Below are positions 37,544-46,718 of a stretch of 64,000 nt of DNA, in pieces. The DNA comes from Noviluteimonas lactosilytica. GTDB lineage: Bacteria > Pseudomonadota > Gammaproteobacteria > Xanthomonadales > Xanthomonadaceae. A model generated the notes under the pieces. It saw nothing but the letters and a program-made list of their open reading frames with translations. It was not told where the DNA came from and made no database searches. The stretch's first letter is position 1. Each line of letters starts with the position of its first letter. Where the stretch lies: the NCBI RefSeq assembly GCF_020866925.1, contig NZ_JAJGAK010000001.1, positions 62,001 to 126,000 on the forward strand, given 5' to 3'. The position numbers and the translations under genes are program-made.

Positions 37544-38428
37544 TACCGCGCGCAACCGCGGCGCAGCGAAATCGATGAACGCGCGAATCTTGCGCGGCAG
37601 CGGTTTGCGCGCGGCGTACAGCAGGTTGATGGGACTGGGCTCGGGACGGAGGTGATCGAGGACGCCATGCAGCCGTCCCGATGCGAGCGCTTCTTCCACC
37701 TGGAACGACAACAGTTGCCCGATGCCCAGCCCGCGCAACGTCGCCTCGAGCGATGCCTCCATCGTGTTCACGGCGATGCGGCTGCGCACCGGCCCGTCGT
37801 AACCGATCCACCCGTGCGTGAAATCCCACCGCCCCGCCGCGCCGATGGACTCGGTCACGATGCAATCGTGGTCGGCAAGGTCTTCGACAACGCGCGGCAC
37901 GCCGCGCCGCGCGAGGTAGTCGGCACTCGCGCACAACATCGGTCGCGCATGCCCCACGGGCACGGCGACGAGATTGCCGATGTTCGGAACGCCGAACCGC
38001 ACCGCGACGTCGACCTGTTCGTCGATCAGGTGCACGCTACGATCGACCTGCTGGAAGCGCACGCGGATCTCGGGATAGGCGTCGAGGAAGTCGACGACGA
38101 TCGGCAGCACGTGCATGCGCCCGAACACCTGCGTGGTGCTCACGACGAGTTCGCCGGTCGGCATCGCGTATTCGCCGGAAACCGTGCGTTCGGCTTCGGC
38201 CACGTCCTCGAGGATGCGCCGACACGCCGCGACATAGGCCGCGCCCGCTTCGGTCAGGTTGAGCTTGCGTGCGCCGCGCACCAGCAATTGCGTGCCCAGG
38301 TGCTTCTCGAGATCGGCGACCTTGCGGCTCACGGTGGCAAGCGGCAGCTGCAAGGCGCGCGCCGCGCCCGAAAGACTGCCGGCATCCACGGCCGCCGCCA
38401 GCACCGACATCGCCTCCAGCCGGTCCAT
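37529..38428 (-). CDS. LysR-family transcriptional regulator
   Basis: 299 residues: N-terminal winged HTH (MDRLEAMSVLAAAVDAGSLSGAARALQLPLATVSRKVADLEKHLG) and an effector domain of two Rossmann-like lobes (GELVVSTTQVFGRMHVLP; VDVAVRFG; NTMEASLEATLRGLGIGQLLSF). It is divergent from the MFS transporter gene at 38540, which it probably controls. The 111-bp gap holds TTCTCGCGAA and similar dyad-like sequence but no unambiguous T-N11-A box. Confidence 0.92.
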   Translation of the reverse strand: MDRLEAMSVLAAAVDAGSLSGAARALQLPLATVSRKVADLEKHLGTQLLVRGARKLNLTEAGAAYVAACRRILEDVAEAERTVSGEYAMPTGELVVSTTQVFGRMHVLPIVVDFLDAYPEIRVRFQQVDRSVHLIDEQVDVAVRFGVPNIGNLVAVPVGHARPMLCASADYLARRGVPRVVEDLADHDCIVTESIGAAGRWDFTHGWIGYDGPVRSRIAVNTMEASLEATLRGLGIGQLLSFQVEEALASGRLHGVLDHLRPEPSPINLLYAARKPLPRKIRAFIDFAAPRLRAVSSGS

Positions 38429-38539
38429 CGAACCTCCCGTTTTCCGGGATCTTCGTTCTCGCGAATGCAGTCTACTGGCCTCGATCGGGAGGGTCTACGG
38501 TGCGACTCGTGCGGAATCCCGCGCCACGAGACCACTGCC

Positions 38540-39736
38540 ATGCAACGCACCGAAACCCGCCCGTCCATCATCCTGCTGCTCGCGTCGCTGACCGCAATGG
38601 CGATGCTCGCGACCAACATCGTGCTGCCGGTTCTGCCGCAGATGCTGGGCGACGTGCATGCATCGGGCGCGAGCGCCTCTGCCGTGTTGTGGTCGTTCCT
38701 CGGCGTGTTCGCGATCGGGCAACTGATCGCTGGGCCGCTGTCGGATCGCTTCGGTCGTCGTCCGGTGTTGTTCGCGGGCCTGGCGATCTTCATCGGCGGC
38801 AGTTTGCTTGCGGCATCGGCCGACCAGATGAGCGTGTTGCTCGCCGGCCGCGCGTTGCAGGGCCTCGGCGCGGCCGCTGCGTCCGCGTTGTCGCGCGCCG
38901 TGTTGCGCGATCTGTTCGAAGGCCCGGCGCTCGGCCGCGCGATCGGCCTGGTCATGTCGATCATGGCGGCCGCGCCTGGCTTCTCGCCGTTGATCGGCGC
39001 GGTGATCGGCACGACGTTCGGTTGGCGCGCCACGCTGGTCGCGCTGGTGATCGCGGCGATCGGCGTTGCCATCGCGCACCAGAAGCTCGTCGGTGAATCG
39101 CATCCGAAGCCGCTGCGCACGCGCCACGGCGTCGGCAAGCTGTCGCGCGGCTACATGGCGCTGCTGAAGGACCCGCGCTTCATGCGTCCTGCGTTCGCGA
39201 ACGCGATGTCGATGGGCGCGCTGTTCGCCTACTTCGCCGCGACGCCGGGCATCCTGCGCAACGTCTTCCACCTGGGCACGATCGGCATCGGCGTGTTCTT
39301 CGGCGCGGCGGTGCTGGCCGTGTTCGCGGCCGCCAGTCGTGCGTCGCGCTGGAGCGCGCGCATCGGTGCGCCGCGCGTGGTCGGCATCGGCCTGGCGATC
39401 ATCGGTGGCGCGGCGCTCATCGCCTTCGCCACCGGCCTCGCGGGTGGCCTCGGCTTGCCGGTGTATGTCGCCGCTGCGACCACCTTCCTGTTCGGCATCG
39501 GCCTCACGCAGCCGACGACCACCGCGATGACGCTGCAGCCGTTCGCCGCGCAGGCGGGCCAGGCGTCGGCACTGCTGGGCTTCCTGCAGATGGGCGCGGC
39601 GACGCTCACGCTCGTGCTGCTGCAGGCGCTCGCGCTGTCGCCCACCGTCGCGCTCGCGCTGCTGATGGCCGCTGCCGCCGCGTCCGCACTGTTCGTCATT
39701 CGTCCCGCGTTCGCCCCGGCGCCTGCCGCTGCCTGA
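38540..39736 (+). CDS. MFS multidrug efflux transporter, Bcr/CflA type
   Basis: A 398-residue protein with 12 membrane helices. MFS motif A GPLSDRFGRRPVLF lies between helices 2 and 3, and motif C-like GFSPLIGAVIGTTFGWR near helix 5 marks drug:H+ antiporters. LQGLGAAAASALSRAVLRD is typical of the Bcr/CflA group. The start at 38540 (MQRTETRPSI) is the first ATG after the divergent LysR gene's promoter region. The exported compound is unknown. Confidence 0.9.
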   Translation: MQRTETRPSIILLLASLTAMAMLATNIVLPVLPQMLGDVHASGASASAVLWSFLGVFAIGQLIAGPLSDRFGRRPVLFAGLAIFIGGSLLAASADQMSVLLAGRALQGLGAAAASALSRAVLRDLFEGPALGRAIGLVMSIMAAAPGFSPLIGAVIGTTFGWRATLVALVIAAIGVAIAHQKLVGESHPKPLRTRHGVGKLSRGYMALLKDPRFMRPAFANAMSMGALFAYFAATPGILRNVFHLGTIGIGVFFGAAVLAVFAAASRASRWSARIGAPRVVGIGLAIIGGAALIAFATGLAGGLGLPVYVAAATTFLFGIGLTQPTTTAMTLQPFAAQAGQASALLGFLQMGAATLTLVLLQALALSPTVALALLMAAAAASALFVIRPAFAPAPAAA

Positions 39737-39773
39737 CGCCTTTCCCCGTTCGATCCATCGTCAGAGAATTTCC

Positions 39774-40685
39774 ATGAACACCCAAGCCCCCATCCTCGTC
39801 ACCGGCGCCGCAGGCGACCTCGGCGCCATCGGTCGCAACGTCACCACGTTCCTGCTCGAAAAAGGCCACCGCGTGCGCGCCCTCGTGCGTCGCGAAGACG
39901 ATCGCGCGCAGGCCCTGCGCGATCTCGGCGCCGAAGTCGTGCAAGGCGACCTCACCGACCTCGAGTCGATGCACGCGGCGATGCAGGACGTGAAGCGCCT
40001 CTACTTCGGCATGTCGGTGTCGCCCGCGTACCTGGAGGCCACCGTCAACGTCGCCGCGGTCGCCAAGCACCACGGGGTCGAGGCCTTCGTCAACATGTCG
40101 CAGATGACCGTCACCCAGATGAGCATCACCGAGACGACGAACAGCCCGCAGCACAAGCAGCACTGGCTCGCCGAACAGGCGCTCGCGTGGTCGGGCCTGC
40201 CGGTGGTGACGATGCGGCCGACGGTGTTCATCGAGAGCTTCTTCCTGCGCCTGGCCGCACAGGGCGTGCGCGAACAGGATGCGATCGTGCTGCCGCTGGG
40301 TACGAGCAGGACATCGCCGATCTCTTCGATCGACGTGGCGCGCGCCGTCGCGACCGTCCTCGACGATCCCGCGCCGCACATCGGCAGGATCTACAACCTC
40401 ACGGGTGCGGAGTCCGCGGATGTCGCGCATTACGCGCGCACGTTTTCCGACGTGCTCGGCCGCGAGATTCGCCACCAGGACGTGCCGCCCGCCGCGTGGA
40501 GCGAGCGCCTCGCGCAACTGGGAGTGCCGGCGCACTTGCTGGGGCATCTCGCCGCGATGGTCGAGTTGCATCGCGAAGGCCGCTACGACCGCATGACCGA
40601 CGACTACACGAAGCTCACCGGGCGCGCGCCGACGACCATGCGCGAGTTCGTCGAACGGCATGCCGCCGAGTTCGCGAAGGCGTAA
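39774..40685 (+). CDS. NmrA-like NAD(P)-binding protein (atypical SDR)
   Basis: 303 residues with an N-terminal Rossmann motif ILVTGAAGDLGAIGRNV and the atypical-SDR/NmrA pattern LVRREDDRAQALRDLGAEVVQGDLTD. The Tyr-x3-Lys catalytic pair of classical SDRs is absent. Family members sense redox state through NADP binding or reduce quinones (QorB-like). It lies 37 bp after the MFS gene on the same strand and may be co-regulated by the LysR protein. Confidence 0.88.
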   Translation: MNTQAPILVTGAAGDLGAIGRNVTTFLLEKGHRVRALVRREDDRAQALRDLGAEVVQGDLTDLESMHAAMQDVKRLYFGMSVSPAYLEATVNVAAVAKHHGVEAFVNMSQMTVTQMSITETTNSPQHKQHWLAEQALAWSGLPVVTMRPTVFIESFFLRLAAQGVREQDAIVLPLGTSRTSPISSIDVARAVATVLDDPAPHIGRIYNLTGAESADVAHYARTFSDVLGREIRHQDVPPAAWSERLAQLGVPAHLLGHLAAMVELHREGRYDRMTDDYTKLTGRAPTTMREFVERHAAEFAKA

Positions 40686-40694
40686 AACTGGTGC

Positions 40695-42221
40695 ATGGCA
40701 CTGTGGCACCACGAGGCGCGTGTGGCGAGCAACGATTGGCTCGCGTGGGCGAGCGCCTCGTGGAATGAGATGGAGACCACGTGCGATGCGCGCGTCGCCG
40801 ACACCGCGGCGTCGACCGCAACGCACTGCACGGAACGCCTGTTGCAACGGCTGCTCGCCAGGCACGCGTCCCCGTGGACCGAAGGCGTTGCGTCGATCGA
40901 CGGTGTTCGCCTGCAGGTCGAGTTTCGCGATCTGTCTCCCTGCCTGAAGTCGTCGCTGCGCATCGCGACCGCACAATCCGTGGCGATGGAGGTCCTCGGC
41001 GGCACGCGTCTTGCCATGCCGGGGTTCGGCGTCCCCCTTGTCGTCGACTCGCCACCCTGCGACGACTCGCCGTACTGCGCGTTGCTGCCCTACGAAGGCG
41101 TGCATCGCGCCGCCACCGCGTGGATCGAAGCGCCCGCCGCGGGCGCGACGCTGCCGAAGCTCGTCATCGCCGATCCGTTGCGCCATCCGGTACTGAAGAC
41201 GCGTCGCGCGGCGCGCACGCTCGCGCTCGATACGTCGGCGCCGTTGGCGCGGGCCGCCGCCGCATCGCGACTGCATCGCCTTTCGCGCCTCGGGCTCGTG
41301 CGCAGCGTCGAAGTCGCGCGTCACGCGGGCGTCCACGTGCTGCAGGACTACGATCCGCACAAGCGCACGCTGGTGATGATCCATGGCCTCGGCAGCACGC
41401 CGCGCGTGTGGCTGCGCGTCACCAACGCGATCTGGGGCGATCCGGAGTTGCGTGCGCGCTTCCAGGTCTGGCACGTGCTGTATCAGACCGACGCACCGAC
41501 CATCGTGTCGCGCAAGCGCGTGCAGACCTATCTCGAGGACGCGTGGCAGCTCGTCGATCCCGCGGGCCTCGACGCGGCGCGCGAAGGCATCGTGCTGATC
41601 GGGCACAGTCTCGGGGGCGTCGTTGCGCGCCTGCTCTGCGTCGACAGCGCATTCGCGCTATGGGACGCCGGCTTCACCGTACCGCCCGAACAGGTCCACA
41701 GCGATCCGGAAGGCGTGCGCTCGGTGCAGGAGGTATTCGCGTTCACCGCGTATCCGGGGGTGACGCGCGCGATCTTCCTGGCCGCGCCGCATCGCGGGAG
41801 CCCGAAAACAGGCACGCTCACCGGGAACATCGCGCGCGTGCTGATCGGTCGCGGCGTGCCGGAGATCGCACGCCTGCGGCGCCTGGCGATCGATCACCCG
41901 GACGCCGTGCAGCCTGCGTTGCAGGCGATCTATCGCCGCGGCGCCGTCAACAGCATCACGTCGCTGCAGGTCATGCAGCCGATCCGCAAGGCCAGCGAAC
42001 GCCTCCTGCCGCGCGATGGCATCCGCTACCACACGATCGCCGGCGTGATCCGGCATCGCGGCGCCGCACGCACCGACGGCACCGTGCCGCTCGACAGCGC
42101 CTTGCTCGAAGGCGCGCAGTCGACGCTGGTCATTCCTTCCGCGCACGGGATCTGCAACGAACCGGCCGCCATCGCCGAAGTGCAACGCATCCTGCGCGAA
42201 GACGTCAGGTCGTTGCATTAG
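40695..42221 (+). CDS. Alpha/beta-hydrolase (esterase/lipase-like), cytoplasmic
   Basis: 508 residues. The N-terminal 210 residues are of no recognised family. The C-terminal hydrolase has LVMIHGLGSTPRVW (oxyanion loop), VLIGHSLGGVVARLL (nucleophile elbow, Ser near 306), LAAPHRGSP, an Asp in ARTDGTVPLDS and the His in IPSAHGI. The pattern resembles PGAP1-like/triacylglycerol-lipase proteins. No signal peptide. It starts 9 nt after the NmrA-like gene, and its stop overlaps the convergent kinase gene by 4 nt. Confidence 0.82.
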   Translation: MALWHHEARVASNDWLAWASASWNEMETTCDARVADTAASTATHCTERLLQRLLARHASPWTEGVASIDGVRLQVEFRDLSPCLKSSLRIATAQSVAMEVLGGTRLAMPGFGVPLVVDSPPCDDSPYCALLPYEGVHRAATAWIEAPAAGATLPKLVIADPLRHPVLKTRRAARTLALDTSAPLARAAAASRLHRLSRLGLVRSVEVARHAGVHVLQDYDPHKRTLVMIHGLGSTPRVWLRVTNAIWGDPELRARFQVWHVLYQTDAPTIVSRKRVQTYLEDAWQLVDPAGLDAAREGIVLIGHSLGGVVARLLCVDSAFALWDAGFTVPPEQVHSDPEGVRSVQEVFAFTAYPGVTRAIFLAAPHRGSPKTGTLTGNIARVLIGRGVPEIARLRRLAIDHPDAVQPALQAIYRRGAVNSITSLQVMQPIRKASERLLPRDGIRYHTIAGVIRHRGAARTDGTVPLDSALLEGAQSTLVIPSAHGICNEPAAIAEVQRILREDVRSLH

Positions 42222-43528
42222 TCGTTCGTCGGCAGGCGTACTGTCGCTTCGAGACCGCCGCCTTCGCGATTGCGGAGCACCAGCGTCGCACCGAGCGACG
42301 CCGCGAGTTCCTGCGCGATGGCAAGGCCGAGGCCCGTGCCGCCAGTGTCGCGATTGCGCGAGGACTCGAGGCGATAGAACGGGTGCAGCACGTTGGCGAG
42401 CTCCGCTTCCGGGATGCCTGGGCCGCGATCGGCGACGCGCAACAGGACCGCGTCCGCTTCGACGTCGGCATGCAGGACCGCGGGGCCCGCGTACTTGAGC
42501 GCATTGTCGACAAGGTTCGCCAGCAGGCGACGCAACGCGTGCACGCGCGTTTCGATGTGCAGGCCGGTGTTGCCTGCGAGGGTCAATGACTTGCCGGAAT
42601 CGCGATAGTCGCAGGTGAAGCTGTCGAGGAATGCATCAAGATCGACCCGCTGCCGCGGCTCCGCGGCACCATGCGCACTGCGCGCGTAGGCGATGCCTTC
42701 GCGCACCAGGTGCTGCATCTGCACGAGGTCTTCGGTCATCTTCTCGCGCGTCGTCGCATCGTCGAGCGCTTCCGCGCGCAGGCGCATGCGCGTGATCGGC
42801 GTCTGCAGGTCGTGCGAGATCGCCGCGAGGATCTGCACGCGTTCCTTCACGTATTGCGCGATGCGGTCCTGCATGGCGTTGAATGCGGATGCAGCCTTGT
42901 CGACTTCCGTCGAGCCGCCGGGCGGCAGGCGCGCGCCCTCACCCGTCGGGCTCAGGCGATCGGCCGCATCGGCCAGTTGCTTCAATGGCCGCGTCGCGAT
43001 GCGCACCGCGAGCCACGCGCAGACGAGCAGCAGGACCACCTGCACCGCGAGCACCCACGGCAGCCAGTCGGCGATCGGCGCGACCGACGGGGTCAGGTCG
43101 ATGGTGAGCGGCGTGCCATCGGAGAGGCGCACATGCACCTGCATCTGTTGCGGGCCGACCTTGTGCGCCTCGAACGGATACTTCGCCTCGAGCCCGCGCT
43201 CGATGCGCATCACCATCTCGCGCGCCATCGGATCCGTCAGCGCAACGCCCTGCTCTCCCGGGCCCAGCGTGTAGGTCACGGTGCGCCGGTGCAGGATCGG
43301 CAGGATGGCGGCGCGATCTTCGGGCCGCAGGCGATCGAGCGTGTTCACCGCGACGATCACGTCGTGCTCGACGTTGGTCATCAGCATCGAGCGCGCGTAG
43401 ACGTAGCGTTCGTAGAACAGGAAGCCGAAGGACAGCGCATGCGCGAGCAACAGCCCGGCGCACAGGATCAGCGACAGGCGCGCGGCGAGCGTCTTCGGCT
43501 GCCACCAATGCGTGGCGCGCGCGATCAT
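42218..43528 (-). CDS. EnvZ-type sensor histidine kinase
   Basis: 436 residues: membrane helix about 17-40, periplasmic domain about 41-160 (EHDVIVAVNTLDRLRPEDRAAIL), second helix about 160-182, HAMP (ATRPLKQLADAADRLS), HisKA with AAISHDLQTPITRMRLR (His near 239), and ATPase with NLVDNALKYA, DRGPGIPEAEL and GGTGLGLAI. The arrangement matches EnvZ/RstB-like kinases. Its ATG overlaps the stop of the OmpR-type partner (ATGA). The signal is unknown. Confidence 0.92.
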   Translation of the reverse strand: MIARATHWWQPKTLAARLSLILCAGLLLAHALSFGFLFYERYVYARSMLMTNVEHDVIVAVNTLDRLRPEDRAAILPILHRRTVTYTLGPGEQGVALTDPMAREMVMRIERGLEAKYPFEAHKVGPQQMQVHVRLSDGTPLTIDLTPSVAPIADWLPWVLAVQVVLLLVCAWLAVRIATRPLKQLADAADRLSPTGEGARLPPGGSTEVDKAASAFNAMQDRIAQYVKERVQILAAISHDLQTPITRMRLRAEALDDATTREKMTEDLVQMQHLVREGIAYARSAHGAAEPRQRVDLDAFLDSFTCDYRDSGKSLTLAGNTGLHIETRVHALRRLLANLVDNALKYAGPAVLHADVEADAVLLRVADRGPGIPEAELANVLHPFYRLESSRNRDTGGTGLGLAIAQELAASLGATLVLRNREGGGLEATVRLPTND

Positions 43529-44265
43529 TCGCCGTCGCCGGCGAGCGAGACAGCGGCGCTGAACACGTAGCCTTCGCTGCGGACGGTCTTGATGTATTGC
43601 TGCTCGCGCGCGTCGTCCTGCAGGCGTTGACGCAGGCGGCTCACCAGCAGGTCGATGGAGCGTTCGAACAGCTCCGCGTCGCGCCCCTGCGTCAGGTTGA
43701 GCAACTGATCGCGCGTGAGCACGCGATTGGGATGATCGAGGAACACGCGCAGCAAGCGGAACTCGGCGCCGCTAAGCGCGACGACGGTGTCGTCCTGCGC
43801 CAGCAGATGACGCGCCGTCGTATCCAGGCGCCAGCGGCCGAAGGCGATGAACTGGCTCGCTTCGGTGACCTGCAGGTTCGGCGGCAGCATGCGCGTGCGA
43901 CGGATCACCGCGTTGATGCGCGCGAGCAGTTCGCGCGAGGAGAACGGCTTGGTGACGTAATCGTCGGCGCCCATCTCCAGGCCGATGATGCGATCGGTCG
44001 CATCGTCGCGCGCGGTCAGCATGATCACCGGGATCGCCTTGTGCTTGCCGGCGCGCAGGTTGCGCGCGAGCGACAGGCCGTCTTCGCCCGGCATCATCAG
44101 GTCGAGCACGATGAGATCGAAGGCATGCGTGTCGAGCAAGGCGCGCATCTCGCGCCCATCGGCCGCGGTGGTCGCGCGCAGTCCGTTCTTCTGCAGGTAG
44201 TCGGCGACCATCTGGCGGATCTCGCGATCGTCGTCGACGACCAGCACGTGGTCCAGGGATTCCAT
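43525..44265 (-). CDS. OmpR-family response regulator
   Basis: 246 residues: receiver (VLVVDDDREIRQMV, Asp in DLIVLDLMMPGEDG, Lys in YVTKPFSSREL) and a winged-helix output domain (LSGAEFRLLRVFLDHPNRVLTRDQLLN, RSIDLLVSRLRQRL, IKTVRSEGYVF). It forms a coupled operon with the EnvZ-type kinase. Its 5' flank is a remnant of a carboxyl-terminal protease gene, so the promoter region may have been rearranged. Confidence 0.94.
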   Translation of the reverse strand: MESLDHVLVVDDDREIRQMVADYLQKNGLRATTAADGREMRALLDTHAFDLIVLDLMMPGEDGLSLARNLRAGKHKAIPVIMLTARDDATDRIIGLEMGADDYVTKPFSSRELLARINAVIRRTRMLPPNLQVTEASQFIAFGRWRLDTTARHLLAQDDTVVALSGAEFRLLRVFLDHPNRVLTRDQLLNLTQGRDAELFERSIDLLVSRLRQRLQDDAREQQYIKTVRSEGYVFSAAVSLAGDGE

Positions 44266-44396
44266 GCGCGCCTCGGCTTGCCGCGGTTGCGGCGATTATG
44301 CATCGGGGCCCGCGGGCGCGCCGCGCCATCCAGGCGAGGCGCGCCGACGGGGTTGGCGTCGCCGTCGAGGACTTCGCCGGCGTTGGATCCGGCCAT

Positions 44397-44573
44397 GTCT
44401 TCGCCGTCGCCGCGCAGGTGGCGCGGGAGCGTGGCTTCGCTGTATTCCGGGCGGCCGCCGTTGGTCGCGTTTTTCTCGGGGCGCAGCACGATGTCGGGCT
44501 GGATGCCGAGCGCCTGGATCGATTTGCCGCTCGGCGTGTAGTAGCGCGCGGTGGTGAGTTTCACCGAGTCGCC
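44397..44573 (-). pseudogene. Remnant of an S41 carboxyl-terminal processing protease gene
   Basis: Read on the minus strand, this stretch encodes GDSVKLTTARYYTPSGKSIQ, then ALGIQPDIVLRP and PEYSEATLPRHLRGDGED. This matches the C-terminal part of CtpA/Prc-type S41 proteases (signature KLTTARYYTPSGxSIQxxGI.PD). There is no start, no PDZ or catalytic Ser/Lys region, and no stop in the matching part, which drifts into unrelated sequence toward the OmpR gene. It begins 2 nt after the Ohr stop, so a deletion or rearrangement joined the protease tail to ohr. Confidence 0.75.
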
Positions 44574-44574
44574 G

Positions 44575-44991
44575 TCAGGCGACGAGCAACTGCACATCCG
44601 CATTGCCGCGCGTCATGCGCGAATACGGGCACGTCTGGTGCGCGGTTTCGACGAGCGCCTGCTTGGTCTTCTCATCGAGGCCCGGCAGCGACACGTTGAG
44701 GCGCACGGCGAGCTGGAAGCTGCCTTCGGCGGTCTTGCCGAGGTCGACTTCCGCGTCGACAGCCGTGTCGGCCGGCAGCTTCACGTTCTGCGCGCGAGCG
44801 GCGAATTCGAGCGCACCGATGAAGCACGCCGAATACCCGATGCCGAACAACTGCTCCGGGTTGGTGCCGGGACGGCCCGAGCCGGGCGTGCTCAGCTGCA
44901 GGTCGACCGCGCCGTCGCTGGTGGTGCCGCGGCCGACGCGGCCGCCGGTGACGTGGGTGTTCGCGGTGTAGACAACAGTTTCGAGGGACAT
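44575..44991 (-). CDS. ohr: Organic hydroperoxide resistance protein Ohr (first copy)
   Basis: 138 residues of the Ohr/OsmC family. It holds the two reactive cysteines: one in GYSACFIGALEF (near 56), one in HQTCPYSRMTRGN (near 121). The Arg of GRGTTSDGAVDL-type loops is present, and the typical end ADVQLLVA. Ohr reduces organic and fatty-acid hydroperoxides with lipoylated proteins as reductant. Last gene of the minus-strand metallophore-like cluster, 40 bp after the HvfC-like gene. No OhrR repressor is nearby. Confidence 0.95.
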   Translation of the reverse strand: MSLETVVYTANTHVTGGRVGRGTTSDGAVDLQLSTPGSGRPGTNPEQLFGIGYSACFIGALEFAARAQNVKLPADTAVDAEVDLGKTAEGSFQLAVRLNVSLPGLDEKTKQALVETAHQTCPYSRMTRGNADVQLLVA

Positions 44992-45031
44992 GGTGTTTCC
45001 AGTGGTGGGGGGTTGCTGGGGTGACGCGGGG

Positions 45032-45775
45032 TTACAGCGGGGTTGCGAGTACGACGCCCTGGGTGCGGAGGGTTTCCAGCAGCGTCGCGCCTTGCGCTTC
45101 GAATTCGACGGGATCGGTTTGCAGTTCCGCGGCGAGCGCGGCGAGATGTGCGCGGCCCGTGTCGGCGGTGTCGCCGATCTCGGACAGCAGTCGGTAGACC
45201 AGCGGCGCGATGCGCACGAAGCGCACTTCGTGTTCCGCGTCGCGATGCACGAGCAGCGTCGTCGGTTGTTCGGGCATGGCGTTCGGGACGAAGCCCGGAC
45301 CGATGTCGGTCACCGGCCACCGATACGCGAGCGGCAACGCGAGCGGCGACAGCACGAGCACGTGGTCGAGCACATCGCCACCCACGTCGTGCGGCGGCAT
45401 GCGCGCGTCGCTGGTGAACAGCTGCTGCTCGACCCACTCGTAGTGCGCGAGTTCGGGCAGCCACGCCGCGATCGCCGGATCGCCCGCACGCCCCTCGAGG
45501 TAGTCGACGAATTCCTTCGCCAACTGCGGGAACAACGGCGTGCGACTGCGGTGCTGCGAGAAGAACGCCTGCACCAGCGCCCTCCACCTCACAGCGCCCA
45601 AGGTTTCGCGGATCACCGGGAAGCCCGAGGACAGCAACGTGTCGACGTTGTTGAAGAACAACTCGCGGTACACCTTGAGCCGGCGCGCTTCGATGCGCGG
45701 CGGCGGCGCATGGCGTCCCGGGTCGCGGATGTGTCGCGCCAGGGCGAACTGTTGCTCGCGCAGGACATCACGCAT
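45032..45775 (-). CDS. HvfC/BufC-like protein (DUF2063)
   Basis: 247 residues of the DUF2063 family: [39 protein letters not shown] at the N-terminus, then [23 protein letters not shown] and [14 protein letters not shown]. These proteins are the recruitment partner of DUF692 enzymes, binding the precursor leader and presenting its core for modification. The gene overlaps the DUF692 gene by 8 nt, as is usual for this pair. Earlier annotation as a DNA-binding protein is unlikely here. Confidence 0.88.
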   Translation of the reverse strand: MRDVLREQQFALARHIRDPGRHAPPPRIEARRLKVYRELFFNNVDTLLSSGFPVIRETLGAVRWRALVQAFFSQHRSRTPLFPQLAKEFVDYLEGRAGDPAIAAWLPELAHYEWVEQQLFTSDARMPPHDVGGDVLDHVLVLSPLALPLAYRWPVTDIGPGFVPNAMPEQPTTLLVHRDAEHEVRFVRIAPLVYRLLSEIGDTADTGRAHLAALAAELQTDPVEFEAQGATLLETLRTQGVVLATPL

Positions 45776-46625
45776 GGGACAGCGCCTTCAGTCGCGCACG
45801 ATCGTGGTAGATCGTCTGGATGGAGCGGATGCGCCCGGTTTCGGTGAGCAGTTCGGCCAGCGGCGGGAAGTTGAAGTCGCGCTCCAGCAGCGTCGGCTTC
45901 ACGCCGAAGCGGCGATACGCGCTTTCGAGCAGCGTCCACACGTCCGCCTTCACCGGTGCGCCATGCGTGTCGACCTTCAGGTCGATGTCTTCGTCGAAAT
46001 GGCCGGCGATGTGGTACTGCGCGATGCGATCCGCCGGCAGGCGCGCGAGGAAGCTCTCCGCGTCGTACCCGTGGTTGATCGCATTGACATAGAGGTTGTT
46101 GACGTCGAGCAGGAGGTCGGTGTCCGCCTCCGCGAGGACGGCGTTGATGAAGTCGACTTCCGCCAGCGCCTGGAACGGCGCGGCGTAGTAGGACACGTTT
46201 TCCACCGCGATGCGGCGGCCGAGCACGTCCTGCACCTGGCGGATGCGCGAGGCGACGTGCTTCACCGCTTCATCGGTGAAGGGAATGGGCATGAGGTCGT
46301 ACAGCTGACCGTCGTCGGACGTGTAGCTCAGATGCTCGCTGTACAGCACGACGCCGTGGCGCTCGTTGAATTCGCGCGTCCGGCGCAGCAGGTCCATGTC
46401 GAGCGGTTCGACGCCGCCGAGCGACAGCGACAGGCCGTGCGCACTGATGGGAAAGCGTGCGGCCAGCTGAGCGAGCTGTTCGCCGAATCTGCCACCGACG
46501 CCGATCCAGTTGTCGGGCGCGACTTCGAGGAAGTCGACCGCACCATGCTTCATCGCAAGGAGCTCGGGCAACAAGCCGCGTCGCAGGCCGAGGCCGGCCG
46601 TGGTGGTCGAATCGAGGGTGCGCAT
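45768..46625 (-). CDS. HvfB/BufB-like MNIO enzyme (DUF692)
   Basis: 285 residues. DUF692 (MNIO) enzymes are TIM-barrel multinuclear non-haem iron oxidases that convert precursor-peptide cysteines to oxazolone/thioamide-type groups. Metal-ligand candidates are all present: [52 protein letters not shown] and [10 protein letters not shown]. It sits between an HvfA-like Cys-repeat precursor and its DUF2063 partner, which defines the likely substrate. The start at 46625 gives [18 protein letters not shown], the normal family N-terminus. Confidence 0.92.
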   Translation of the reverse strand: MRTLDSTTTAGLGLRRGLLPELLAMKHGAVDFLEVAPDNWIGVGGRFGEQLAQLAARFPISAHGLSLSLGGVEPLDMDLLRRTREFNERHGVVLYSEHLSYTSDDGQLYDLMPIPFTDEAVKHVASRIRQVQDVLGRRIAVENVSYYAAPFQALAEVDFINAVLAEADTDLLLDVNNLYVNAINHGYDAESFLARLPADRIAQYHIAGHFDEDIDLKVDTHGAPVKADVWTLLESAYRRFGVKPTLLERDFNFPPLAELLTETGRIRSIQTIYHDRARLKALSHA

Positions 46626-46646
46626 GGAAAAGGTTTCCTGGAAGAG

Positions 46647-46674
46647 CGCGCCCCTGCCACGCGGCAGGGGCGCG
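46647..46674 (-). terminator. Stem-loop between HvfA-like and HvfB-like genes
   Basis: A perfect 12-bp GC-rich stem (cgcgcccctgcc/ggcaggggcgcg) with a 4-nt loop, in the 93-bp gap after the precursor gene and 21 nt before the enzyme start. It lacks a clean U-tract (CTCTTCC follows), so it is more likely an attenuator or mRNA-stabilising structure giving more precursor than enzyme. That role is inferred. Confidence 0.6.
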
Positions 46675-46718
46675 TATCGAACACGTGGATCGACAGCAGG
46701 TCGATCGCAAGCAGGCGT

